Notes under the pieces: generated by a model
Seen by the model: the letters and a program-made list of their open reading frames with translations, nothing else
The model's database searches: none
What the model was told of the DNA's origin: nothing
From: Reyranella sp.
GTDB taxonomy: Bacteria > Pseudomonadota > Alphaproteobacteria > Reyranellales > Reyranellaceae
DNA length: 64,000 nt
Reading direction: 5' to 3'
Assembly: GCA_019750135.1 (NCBI GenBank)
Contig: JAIEOV010000064.1
Coordinates: forward strand, 1-64,000
Position numbers and translations under genes: made by a program
Part shown: positions 46,696 to 54,836 of the stretch, piece by piece
Position numbering within the stretch: the first letter of the stretch is position 1
Layout of the letters: each line of letters starts with the position of its first letter

Positions 46696-47824
46696 CGCCA
46701 TCGAACGCAGCTTTCCGAAGATCACCGAAAAGGGGCTGGACGACCTGCGCCAGCGCATCGGCAAGAAGATCGGCGTGACGGTCGAGCCGTGGTGCCACGA
46801 GGCGACGCGCGACAACATCCGCCACTACGCCCACGGCATCGGCGACGACAACCCGCTGTGGTGCGTGCCGGAATACGCCCGCAAGACCAAGTTCGGCGAC
46901 GTCATCGCCCTGCCGAGCTTCCTGTTCGCCACCAGCCGCATCGTCTCGGGCTATGTCGGCGGCCTGCCGGGCATCCACGCCATGTGGTCGGGCTCGGACT
47001 GGAACTGGCACAAGCCCGTGCATCGCAACGACGAGATCACGACCGAGGCCTGGCTGAAGGACCTGATCGTCCACGAGACCAAGTTCGCCGGTCGCGCCGT
47101 GCAGCAGATCTATCACGTCGATTTCTTCAACCAGAAGGGCGAGCTGGTGGCCGATGCCGACAGCTGGTGCTTCCGCACCGAGCGCGACCACGCCCGCGAG
47201 AAGGGCACCAAGTACAAGGAGGTGAGGGCGCGCGCGCCGCGGCGCTACTCCGAGAAGGAGCTGGCCGACGCCTACAAGCTCTACGCCGAGGAGAAGATCC
47301 GCGGCGGCGAGACCCGTTACTGGCAGGACGTCAGCGAGGGCGAGGCGCTGCCCACCATGCTCAAGGGGCCGATGACGGTCACCGGCTTCATCGCCTACGC
47401 CCAGGGCTGGGGCGGCCTCTACATCCGCGCCAACAAGCTCGCCTGGAAGCTGGTCGACGCGCATCCCGGCCTCGGCATCGCCAACCGCTTCGGCATCCCC
47501 GACTGTCCCGAGCGCGTGCACTGGGAGGAGGAGTTCGCCCACGAGGTCGGCGCGCCCGGCGCCTACGACTACGGCCCCGAGCGCGCCTCGTGGCTGACCC
47601 ACCAGCTCACCAACTGGATGGGCGACGACGGCATCCTCCGCAACGCCACCTGCAAGATCCGCCGCCACAATCCGGCGGGCGACATCCTGTTCATCAAGGC
47701 CAAGGTGAAGCGCAAGTACGTCGAGAACGGCCGGCACCTGGTCGAGATCGAGCAGGAGGCGCGCAACCAGGACAACGAGCTGTCGGTGCTAGGCACGGGG
47801 ATCGTCGAGCTGCCGGCTCGTTAG
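46685..47824 (+). CDS. MaoC-family / FAS1-like dehydratase-domain protein
   Basis: A 379-residue protein with two hotdog-like halves. The N-terminal half has EATRDNIRHYAHGIGDDNPLW, the hydratase-2-like entry motif with Asp and His in YAHGIGDDNPL. FGDVIALPSFLFA, YHVDFFNQKGELVADADSWC and a second half with WLTHQLTNWMGDDG follow. Members hydrate or dehydrate acyl-CoA intermediates such as 3-methylmalyl- or 2-enoyl-CoA. It follows the acyl-CoA synthetase with an 11-base overlap, so the two probably act in sequence on one acid. Repeat copy B lies directly after its stop. Confidence 0.87.
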   Translation: MPDNAIERSFPKITEKGLDDLRQRIGKKIGVTVEPWCHEATRDNIRHYAHGIGDDNPLWCVPEYARKTKFGDVIALPSFLFATSRIVSGYVGGLPGIHAMWSGSDWNWHKPVHRNDEITTEAWLKDLIVHETKFAGRAVQQIYHVDFFNQKGELVADADSWCFRTERDHAREKGTKYKEVRARAPRRYSEKELADAYKLYAEEKIRGGETRYWQDVSEGEALPTMLKGPMTVTGFIAYAQGWGGLYIRANKLAWKLVDAHPGLGIANRFGIPDCPERVHWEEEFAHEVGAPGAYDYGPERASWLTHQLTNWMGDDGILRNATCKIRRHNPAGDILFIKAKVKRKYVENGRHLVEIEQEARNQDNELSVLGTGIVELPAR

Positions 47825-47828
47825 TTCC

Positions 47829-47948
47829 CGTCATCCCGAGCGAAGCCTCCCGAAGGGCGGCGCAGCCGAGGGACCTGTTTTGTCGATGCATCAACAAAAC
47901 AGGTCCCTCCACTCCGCCTCGCTACGCTCGGCTCCGGACGGGATGACG
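47829..47948 (+). repeat. 120-bp palindromic intergenic repeat, copy B
   Basis: The same length and plan as copy A. The outer arm is CGTCATCCCGA at 47829-47839 and ends CGGGATGACG by 47948. The inner arms GAGGGACCTGTTTTG and CAAAACAGGTCCCTC surround GATGCATC. It is in the opposite orientation to copy A and lies between the MaoC-like and TctC genes, inside what otherwise looks like one operon, where its hairpin may weaken transcription. Confidence 0.9.
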
Positions 47949-47972
47949 AAAAGAGTTTTAGGGAGTGAAACG

Positions 47973-48935
47973 ATGAAAAGAAGAGTCTTTGCTTACGCGT
48001 TCGTCGCCGGCCTTGCGTTCGGCCTGCCGTCGAATGCCCAGACTTGGCCGTCCAAGCCGATCAAGGTCGTCGTGCCCTACCAGGCGGGACAGGGCACCGA
48101 CGTCGGCGCGCGGCTGTTCGCCGAGCAGCTGACCAAGGCGCTGGGCCAGCAGGTCTTTGTCGACAACAAGCCGGGCGCCGGCGGCAACATCGGCACGGCC
48201 GACGCCGCCCGCTCGGCCAATGACGGCTACACGCTGCTGATGGGCACGGTGGCGACGCAGACCATGAACGAATTCCTCTATCCGTCCGTGGGCTACGATT
48301 CGGAGAAGGATTTCGAGCCGGTGGCGCTGGTCGCCATGCTGCCGATGGTGATCTCGGCCAATCCGTCCTTCCCAGTCAACAGCGTGGCCGAGCTGGTGGC
48401 GGCGGCCAAGGCCAAGCCCGACAAGATCGACATCGCGCTCCCCAGCACCACGGCGCGCCTGGTGTTCGAGCTGCTTAAGACCCAGAGCGGCGCGCCGCTG
48501 TTCGGCGTTCCCTACAAGGGATCGGCGACCGCCATGACCGAGGTCACCGGCGGGCAGCTTCCGGTGATCATCGACACCGCGACGGCGACGCGCTCCCAGG
48601 TCTCCGGCGGCAAGTTGAAGCCGCTCGGCATCACCACCTTGAAGTCGAGCGAGCTGCTGCCCGGTGTGAAGTCCGTGGCAGAGCAGGGCTTTCCAGGCTT
48701 CGAGGTAACGGCGTGGAATGCGCTCTATGCGCCCAAGGGCACGCCCAAGGCCATTGTCGATCGCCTGAACGCAGAGGTTGCCAAGATCCTGGCGCAGCCC
48801 GAGACGCGGCGGCGGCTGCTGCAGATCGGCTTCGAACCCGCCGGCGGCTCCCCGGAGCAGCTTGCCGCCTTCGAGAAGCGCGAGCGCGAGAAATGGGGTC
48901 CGGTCATCAAGTCGGCCGGCCTCAAGGGGGACTGA
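47973..48935 (+). CDS. Bug/TctC-family periplasmic solute-binding protein
   Basis: A 320-residue binding protein. The signal peptide covers about residues 1-22 (MKRRVFAYAFVAGLAFGLPS then NAQ). The mature part begins TWPSKPIKVVVPYQAGQGTD, then VDNKPGAGGNIGT and PYKGSATAMTEVTGGQLPV. GGGAG precedes the ATG at 47973; the repeat copy B ends 24 bases before. It is probably a carboxylate receptor, without TctAB partners nearby, just ahead of a complete TRAP system. Confidence 0.93.
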   Translation: MKRRVFAYAFVAGLAFGLPSNAQTWPSKPIKVVVPYQAGQGTDVGARLFAEQLTKALGQQVFVDNKPGAGGNIGTADAARSANDGYTLLMGTVATQTMNEFLYPSVGYDSEKDFEPVALVAMLPMVISANPSFPVNSVAELVAAAKAKPDKIDIALPSTTARLVFELLKTQSGAPLFGVPYKGSATAMTEVTGGQLPVIIDTATATRSQVSGGKLKPLGITTLKSSELLPGVKSVAEQGFPGFEVTAWNALYAPKGTPKAIVDRLNAEVAKILAQPETRRRLLQIGFEPAGGSPEQLAAFEKREREKWGPVIKSAGLKGD

Positions 48936-48997
48936 CGTCCGCCTGACAAGCCGACAACAGAAAAGACCGAGGAAACACCAAGAAGAGGGACAAGACG

Positions 48998-50011
48998 ATG
49001 CACAAGATGATTGGCCGACGCCCGATCGTGATCGGAATGCTTGGCGCCGCCGCCATGGGCGGTCGCGCTGGGGCGCAATCGCCCACCAAGTGGGATCTCT
49101 ATGTGGTGACCGGCGTCACCCATCCGATCACGCTGCGCTACAAGGAGTTCGCCGAAGAGGTCAGGAAGGCGACCAACGGCAAGCTCGAGATCGTGGTCCG
49201 GCCGGCCGGCGAGCTGCCGTTTCGGGCGACGGAGGTCGTCAAGGTGGCGGGCGACGGCCAGGTGCAGCTGGCCGAGGCCTACATGGGATTCATCTCCGGA
49301 ACGGTGCCTCTCGCCTCGATGACCAGCCTTCCGTTCCTCGTGCGCAATGCTCAGGAGCTCGACAAGGTCTGGCCGATCGTCGACAAATTCACGGCGCCGC
49401 TGTTCGCCAAGGCCGGCGTGAAGAACCTCTTCTATCATACGTGGCCGATCCAGAACGTCTTCGGCAAGGGCAAGCCGATCCGCACCATCGAGGACTTCAA
49501 GGGCCGCAAGATCCGCTCGACCGACGGCAAGCAGGCCGAGATGCTGAAGCAGCTCGGCGCGTCGTCGGTCAGCCTGACCACGGCGGAGGTTCCGGTCGCC
49601 ATGGAGCGCGGCGTTGCCGACGGCTTCATCACCGCGGGCTTCAACGTCGTCGGCGCCAAATGGTACGAGTTCGTGCAATGGGGCTGGCTGGGCGACATCC
49701 ATATCGGCGGGCCGGACTACACGCTGGTCAACATCGCCGCCTACGACAAGCTCGATGCCGACACGCGCGCCAAGCTCGACGCCGTGGCCAAGGACTACGC
49801 GCCGCGCTTCCGCGCCGCCAACCTGGGCGACGAGGCCAAGGATCTCGAACTCCTCAAGACGCAGTACAAAGTCGACCTCTTCGTGCCGCCCAAGGAGCAG
49901 ATCGACGCGCTGATGGCCAAGATGCGGCCCTACTGGGAGCAGTGGTCGGCATCGCAGGGTGCCAACGGCACGGCGATGCTGAAGGAGATCCTGGCCGCGC
50001 TCGGCAAGTGA
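48998..50011 (+). CDS. TRAP transporter substrate-binding protein (DctP family)
   Basis: A 337-residue periplasmic receptor. It has a signal peptide (about 1-27, ending AGAQ), then KWDLYVVTGVTHPITLRYKEF, GELPFRATEVVKVAGDGQVQ and FKGRKIRSTDGKQAEMLKQL, where Arg 172 or so is the usual carboxylate-binding Arg. GVADGFITAGFNVV is also typical. DctP proteins mostly bind small organic acids, including sulfonates and ectoine. AAGAGGGACAAG lies before the ATG. It is 10 bases before dctQ and starts the transporter part of the selenoprotein operon. Confidence 0.93.
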   Translation: MHKMIGRRPIVIGMLGAAAMGGRAGAQSPTKWDLYVVTGVTHPITLRYKEFAEEVRKATNGKLEIVVRPAGELPFRATEVVKVAGDGQVQLAEAYMGFISGTVPLASMTSLPFLVRNAQELDKVWPIVDKFTAPLFAKAGVKNLFYHTWPIQNVFGKGKPIRTIEDFKGRKIRSTDGKQAEMLKQLGASSVSLTTAEVPVAMERGVADGFITAGFNVVGAKWYEFVQWGWLGDIHIGGPDYTLVNIAAYDKLDADTRAKLDAVAKDYAPRFRAANLGDEAKDLELLKTQYKVDLFVPPKEQIDALMAKMRPYWEQWSASQGANGTAMLKEILAALGK

Positions 50012-50021
50012 CGGGGCACCC

Positions 50022-50531
50022 ATGCAACCTTCCCCCGAAGCGCCGTCGCGCGGGTTGCTCGACCGCTGGGCCGGGCGCCTCGCCTGGGCCTGCGGCGTGC
50101 TCGCTGCCGTAGCCGTCGTTGCCATCCTGGCCATCGTCTGCATCGAGACGGTGATGCGGCAGTTCGATGCCTCGCTGCTGGTGACGGACGAGATCGCGGG
50201 CTACCTCAACGCCGCCGTGATCTTCCTCGGCCTGGCGTGGACCCTGCGCGAGGGCGGCTTCATCCGCGTCGAGCTGCTGTACGACCGTGCCGTGGGCAAC
50301 CTCAAGCAGGCGCTGCGCTGGCTGATCGTGCTGACCGCGACGGTCTTCTCGGCGCTCACCCTCTGGGTCTGCATTCGCCAGGTGATCTATGCCTTCGATC
50401 GCGATACGCGTGCCGTGTCGATCCTCGACACGCCAGAGTGGATTCCGCAGTCGGTGATGGTGCTGGGGCTGGCGGTCCTGCTGCTGCAGCTCGTGGCCTG
50501 GATCGTCGATCGCGTCCGGCACATTCCCTGA
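50022..50531 (+). CDS. TRAP transporter small permease (DctQ family)
   Basis: A 169-residue membrane protein with four helices (about residues 15-40, 52-72, 95-115 and 135-158). FEATURES such as VTDEIAGYLNAAVIFLGLAW and REGGFIRVELLYDR are the DctQ hallmark (cytoplasmic R-x-G-x-H/I region). It lies between the receptor and the large permease with gaps of 10 and 9 bases. Confidence 0.92.
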   Translation: MQPSPEAPSRGLLDRWAGRLAWACGVLAAVAVVAILAIVCIETVMRQFDASLLVTDEIAGYLNAAVIFLGLAWTLREGGFIRVELLYDRAVGNLKQALRWLIVLTATVFSALTLWVCIRQVIYAFDRDTRAVSILDTPEWIPQSVMVLGLAVLLLQLVAWIVDRVRHIP

Positions 50532-50540
50532 GCGGCGGCC

Positions 50541-51842
50541 ATGAACCTGGAACTCCTGACCCTGATCCTGGTCGTCAGTCTCGCCGTCATGCTGATGGCG
50601 GGGCAATGGACGGCCTTCGCGCTCGGCATCTGCGGCGTGCTGGTGCTCTACCTCAGCAAGGGCATGCTCGGATTGACCGCCCTGTCGTCGGTCGTCTGGA
50701 ACAACGCCAACAGTTACATCCTGATCGCCGTGCCGATGTTCCTGCTGATGGGCGAGATCATCCTGCGCAGCGGCGTCAGCAGCTATTTTTACCGCGGTGT
50801 CGTGGTCCTGCTCGGGCGGCTGCCGGGCGGCTTGCTGCATGCCAACATCGCGAGCTGCGCGGTATTCTCCGCCGTGTCCGGCTCGAGTGTCGCCACGGCG
50901 GCGACGGTCGGTACCGTGGCCATTCCCGAGATGCTGTCGCGCGGCTACGAGCCAAAGACCGTGTTCGGCTCGCTCGCCGCCGGGGGCACCCTCGGCATCC
51001 TGATTCCGCCCAGCATCGTCATGGTGCTGTACGGCGCGCTGGTCGAGGAATCGATCGCCCGCCTGTTCATGGCAGGTGTGGTGCCCGGCCTGCTGATGGC
51101 GGGCATCTTCATGGTCTTCATCGCCGTGCTGCTGCTGATGAAGCCGTCCTATGCGCCGCCGCGCGATGCGGCGAGCGGCAAGTCGCGGGCCAGCGAAGCG
51201 GTGCACGTTTTTCCTGTCCTCGGCCTGCTGGTCGTCGTGCTGGGCAGCATCTATTCCGGCATCGCCACGCCGACCGAGGCATCGGCTCTCGGCGCCGCCG
51301 GCGCCATCGTCCTGGCGCTCGGCTATCGCAGCTTCACGCGCAAGGTGTTCACCGAATCGCTGATGGCCACCGTCAAGACCACCTGCATGGTCGCGCTGAT
51401 CATCATCTGCGCCCAGATCCTGTCGACGGCGCTGACCTACTCGGGCGTGAGCCGCACCGTCAGCGAGTGGGTGATGGGGCTGGGGCTCGGCAAGTGGCAG
51501 TTCTTCGTCGCCCTGGTCGTGCTCTATCTCGTGCTGGGCTGCTTCGTCGACGGCGTGTCGATGATCTACATGACCCTGCCCGTGCTGCTGCCCGTCGTGA
51601 AGGCGTTCGGCTTCGACCTGGTCTGGTTCGGCGTCATTCTCACGGTGCTGATCGAGCTCGGCCAGATCACGCCGCCGGTCGGCCTGAACCTTTTCACCAT
51701 CCACGCCATATCAGGCGGTGCGAAATTCTCGGAGGTAGCGGCGGGGTCAACCCCTTACGTCGGGCTGATGCTGCTCGTTATTCTCCTGCTCTGTCTGTGG
51801 CCCGAGATCGCGCTGTGGCTTCCGACCACCATGCGCGGCTGA
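50541..51842 (+). CDS. TRAP transporter large permease (DctM family)
   Basis: A 433-residue sodium-driven permease with about twelve membrane segments. It has IAVPMFLLMGEIILRSGVS, FSAVSGSSVATAATVGTVAIP, GTLGILIPPSIVMVLYGAL and GQITPPVGLNLFTIHAISGG, all standard DctM blocks. With the P and Q genes upstream it makes a full importer. It ends 27 bases before the selenoprotein gene, indicating one transcript and a shared substrate. Confidence 0.95.
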   Translation: MNLELLTLILVVSLAVMLMAGQWTAFALGICGVLVLYLSKGMLGLTALSSVVWNNANSYILIAVPMFLLMGEIILRSGVSSYFYRGVVVLLGRLPGGLLHANIASCAVFSAVSGSSVATAATVGTVAIPEMLSRGYEPKTVFGSLAAGGTLGILIPPSIVMVLYGALVEESIARLFMAGVVPGLLMAGIFMVFIAVLLLMKPSYAPPRDAASGKSRASEAVHVFPVLGLLVVVLGSIYSGIATPTEASALGAAGAIVLALGYRSFTRKVFTESLMATVKTTCMVALIIICAQILSTALTYSGVSRTVSEWVMGLGLGKWQFFVALVVLYLVLGCFVDGVSMIYMTLPVLLPVVKAFGFDLVWFGVILTVLIELGQITPPVGLNLFTIHAISGGAKFSEVAAGSTPYVGLMLLVILLLCLWPEIALWLPTTMRG

Positions 51843-51869
51843 TCTGTGTGTAAGAAGGAGGAGTAAGCC

Positions 51870-53606
51870 ATGACCCGACGCAACAGCGGTGACTATGCCG
51901 TGGTGTGGCCGCGCAGCGCCAAGGCCGTGGAAATCAAGCCCTTGGCCAAACGGCTGGACGCGCTCGACGGCAAGACCATCGCCTTCCTGTGGGACGACCT
52001 GTTCCGCGGCGACGAGATCTGGCCGATCCTCAAGCAGGAGCTCGGCAAGCGCTATACGGGCCTGACCTTCGTAGACCACGATGCATTCGGCTCCACGCAT
52101 GGCGACGAGGAGCATCGCGTGCTCAGCGAACTGCCGGGGAAGATCAAGTCGATGAACATCGACGCGGTCGTCTCCGGCATGGGGTGTTGAGGAAGCTGCA
52201 CACCCGCCGTGTTGCGGGTCAGCGCGATAGCAGAACAGGCCGGCGTCCCCACCTCCTCGCTGTGCTGCGAGGGTTTCCTGGGCCAGGCCAAGACGACCTC
52301 GGTGGGGCTGGGCTATCCCAACCTCGCGCTGGCGACGGTGCCGGGCCATGTCGACGTGCAGACGTCGGACGAGCTGCGCACCAACGTGCTCGGCACCACG
52401 GTCGAGCATGTCATCCGCAACCTCACCGGCGAGATCGCCTCGGTCCAGGCCACGGCCGATCCCGATCCGCAGGACATCGTCTTCGAGGGCAGCTTCGAGG
52501 AGGTCAATCGCCTGTTCCTCGAGAACGGCTGGAGCGATGGACTGCCGATCGTGCCGCCGACGAAGGAGAAGATCGCCGAGTTCCTGGCCTTCACCGACTT
52601 GGCCCCCGACCACGCGATCGGCAAGCTCCTGCCCGACAACCGCATGGCCACGGTGTGGAACGTCGCAGTCAACGGTGTGATGGCGGGCTGCCGGCCCGAA
52701 TACATGCCGATCCTGGTGGCATTGGCCGAGGCGATGGCCGATCCGCAGTACGGCGTCGAACACTCGGGCAACACGCCGGGGGCGGAGACGCTGATCGTAT
52801 TGAATGGTCCGCTGATCAAGCAGCTCGGCTTCAACTACGAGCAGGGCGCACTGCGCGACGGCTTCCAGCCCAACACCTCGATCGGCCGCTTCTGGCGCCT
52901 CTACCTGCGCAACGTCGCGGGCTTCCTGCTGCACCAGAACGACAAGGGCACGTTCGGCAACACCTGGCGCGTCGTGCTGGCGGAGAACGAGGACAGCCTG
53001 GGCAGGATGAAATGGCCGACCGTCGCGGCCGACATGGGGGCGCCGGCGGGCGAGAGCGCCGTCACCATCTCGCGCTTCACCGGCGGCAACGTCATCGTCT
53101 CGGTGTTCGGCGACAGTGCGGAGAAGGTGCTGCCCTATCTCGGCAATGCGCTGGTGACCCATTCCGCCTGGGAGGTGATCTTCACCGTCGGCATGGCGAC
53201 CGGCACCTATCGGCCGTTGCTGGTGCTGAGCCCGCTGATCGCCGAGACGATCGCCAAGACCATGACCAAGCAGGACGTCCAGAACTGGCTGTTCGAGAAT
53301 GCGCGCATGCCGGCGCACCTCTTCGAGAAGTACCTGTGGGGCTGGACCAACCTGGTGCCGGGCAAGCGCACGCTGAACGACTGGGTGCGGCTGGGCAAGA
53401 TCCCGAAAGTCTTCGCCGGCAACGACCCTAACCGGCTGGTGCCGGTCGTGACCAAGCCCGAGCACATCATGATCGCGGTATCGGGCGATCCGCTGCGCTC
53501 GAACTGTTATCTGTTCGTGCACAACGGCATGCTGGGCTTCCCGACCGCCAAGACGGTCAAGCTGCCGAAGGGCTGGCGGATGAAGCTTTCAGAAGCGCAA
53601 GGATGA
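51870..53606 (+). CDS. UGSC-family selenoprotein with in-frame UGA (Sec107), fused to a C-terminal domain
   Basis: Reading through the TGA at 52188-52190 gives one 578-residue protein. The N-terminal domain (about 1-185) has an alpha/beta look, with KTIAFLWDDLFRGDEIWPIL, then DAVVSGMGC-Sec-GSCTPAVLRV and a second alpha/beta repeat after it. Sec-Gly-Ser-Cys-Thr resembles the Sec-Gly-Thr-Cys-Thr redox site of GrdB in glycine reductase. The C-terminal part (about 210-578) starts GWSDGLPIVPPT and contains MAGCRPEYMP. The frame is kept on both sides, the ribosome site AAGGAGGAG is strong, and a SECIS-like hairpin follows the UGA. A nonsense mutation is unlikely. No Sec machinery is in the window. 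Confidence 0.9.
52195..52223 (+). promoter_or_regulatory. Bacterial SECIS-like hairpin after the UGA
   Basis: GCTG (52195-52198) pairs with CAGC (52220-52223). A three-base bulge CAC follows, then the 6-bp stem ACCCGC / GCGGGT (52202-52207, 52214-52219) and the six-base apical loop CGUGUU. The loop begins 18 bases after the UGA and has G at its second position, which fits the known rules for bacterial SECIS elements bound by SelB (a G in the first two loop bases, spacing about 16-37). It is inside the coding region, as usual in bacteria. Confidence 0.8.
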
Positions 53607-54823
53607 GCGACGAGGGCAGCCTCTGGATCGTGCTCCCCACGGGCCAGCAGGCTGCCGGCGGCTGGATCGACGACACGCTGAAGCAGCGGGCGGCCGAGCA
53701 GGGGCTTTCCGCCAAGGTCCCGCTCGCCGCCGACTTCCCGCGCCAGCGCATCGAAGTGGTGCGCGGGCCGCGTGCCGAAGATCGTCTGCAGGAGCTGTTC
53801 CTGCGGCGCGGCTGGAGCGACGGCCTGCCGGTCGTGCCGCCGACCGTGGCACGGGTGAAGCAGGCGCTCGCCTTCACCGACCGGGCGCCCACCGACGTGC
53901 TGGGCGAGGTCGAGCCCTTGAAGGGACTCGCTACCGTCGAGAAGGTCGCAGCCAACGCCGTGATGGCGGGCTGCCGGCCGGAATACCTGCCGGTCGTGCT
54001 GGCCGCGGTCGAGTGCGTGCTCGATCACGACTTCAACATGCGCGGCGTGCAGACGACCGACGAGAACGTCACGCCGATGCTGATCGTCAACGGACAGGTG
54101 GCACGCGAGCTCGGCGTCAATGCCAGCTTCGGCGTTCTGGGTCCCGGCTGGCAGGCCAATGCCGCGATCGGCCGCGCGCTCCGGCTCGTGATGCACAACC
54201 TGGGCGGCGGCTGGCCGGGCGCGGTGGCCTTTGCCGGCCTCGGCCAGCCCGGCCGTTATACGCTCTGCCTGGCCGAGAACGAGGCACAGAGTCCGTGGGC
54301 GCCGTTGCAGCCCGCGAACGCCGTGACGGTGACGCGCGCCGAGGGCGTGATCAACGTCACGGGATTCCTGCCCGAGATTGCGAGCGTCATGGGCACGGCG
54401 GCATCGGGTTTCGGCATCCTGTGGAGCGGCCGGCCGACCGTGCTGATCGCGCCCGCCGTGGCGGCCGACTGCGCGCGCCGCGGCATGAGCAAGGACGACG
54501 TGCGGCGTCATCTGTGGGAGCAAGGTCGTTGGAATCGCGAGGACTGGCAGAAGTCGTGGCTGACCGAGCGCATCGTCGCGGGCCGCCGTTGGCCGGACTG
54601 GGTCGAGGAGGCGGCCAAGGCGGGCGACATCCCGGCCGCGCGCTCGCCCGAAGACATCGTGCTGGTCGTTGCGGGCGGTGACATTCCCATCCCGCAGAAC
54701 GCCTATTGCCCCTCCTGGGGCTTCCCGCCCGCCTGCATCACCCGCGAGGTGCGCCTGCCCACGGATTGGACGGAACTGCTCGCCGATGCGCGCGACGCCG
54801 CGGCGGTCTTGATCGACAAGTAA
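53603..54823 (+). CDS. Paralogue of the selenoprotein C-terminal domain (no Sec)
   Basis: A 406-residue protein. From about residue 65 it aligns with the C-terminal part of its upstream neighbour: LFLRRGWSDGLPVVPPT, then MAGCRPEYLPVVLAA, then NASFGVLGPGWQANAAIGRA. The Cys of AGCRPEY is conserved in both. It has a different N-terminus (SDEGSLWIVLPTGQQAAGG) and lacks the UGSC domain. Its ATG overlaps the selenoprotein stop (ATGA), so the two are made in step and probably form a hetero-oligomer. I do not know the fold or reaction. Confidence 0.85.
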   Translation: MSDEGSLWIVLPTGQQAAGGWIDDTLKQRAAEQGLSAKVPLAADFPRQRIEVVRGPRAEDRLQELFLRRGWSDGLPVVPPTVARVKQALAFTDRAPTDVLGEVEPLKGLATVEKVAANAVMAGCRPEYLPVVLAAVECVLDHDFNMRGVQTTDENVTPMLIVNGQVARELGVNASFGVLGPGWQANAAIGRALRLVMHNLGGGWPGAVAFAGLGQPGRYTLCLAENEAQSPWAPLQPANAVTVTRAEGVINVTGFLPEIASVMGTAASGFGILWSGRPTVLIAPAVAADCARRGMSKDDVRRHLWEQGRWNREDWQKSWLTERIVAGRRWPDWVEEAAKAGDIPAARSPEDIVLVVAGGDIPIPQNAYCPSWGFPPACITREVRLPTDWTELLADARDAAAVLIDK

Positions 54824-54836
54824 GGAGTAGAGCAAC

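Noticed and set aside
52209..53606. Second half of the selenoprotein as a separate gene, or the whole locus as a pseudogene
   Set aside because: The putative start lies inside the SECIS hairpin with no ribosome site, the frame is identical to the first half, and the motif around the UGA is a known Sec motif; coding quality is intact on both sides.
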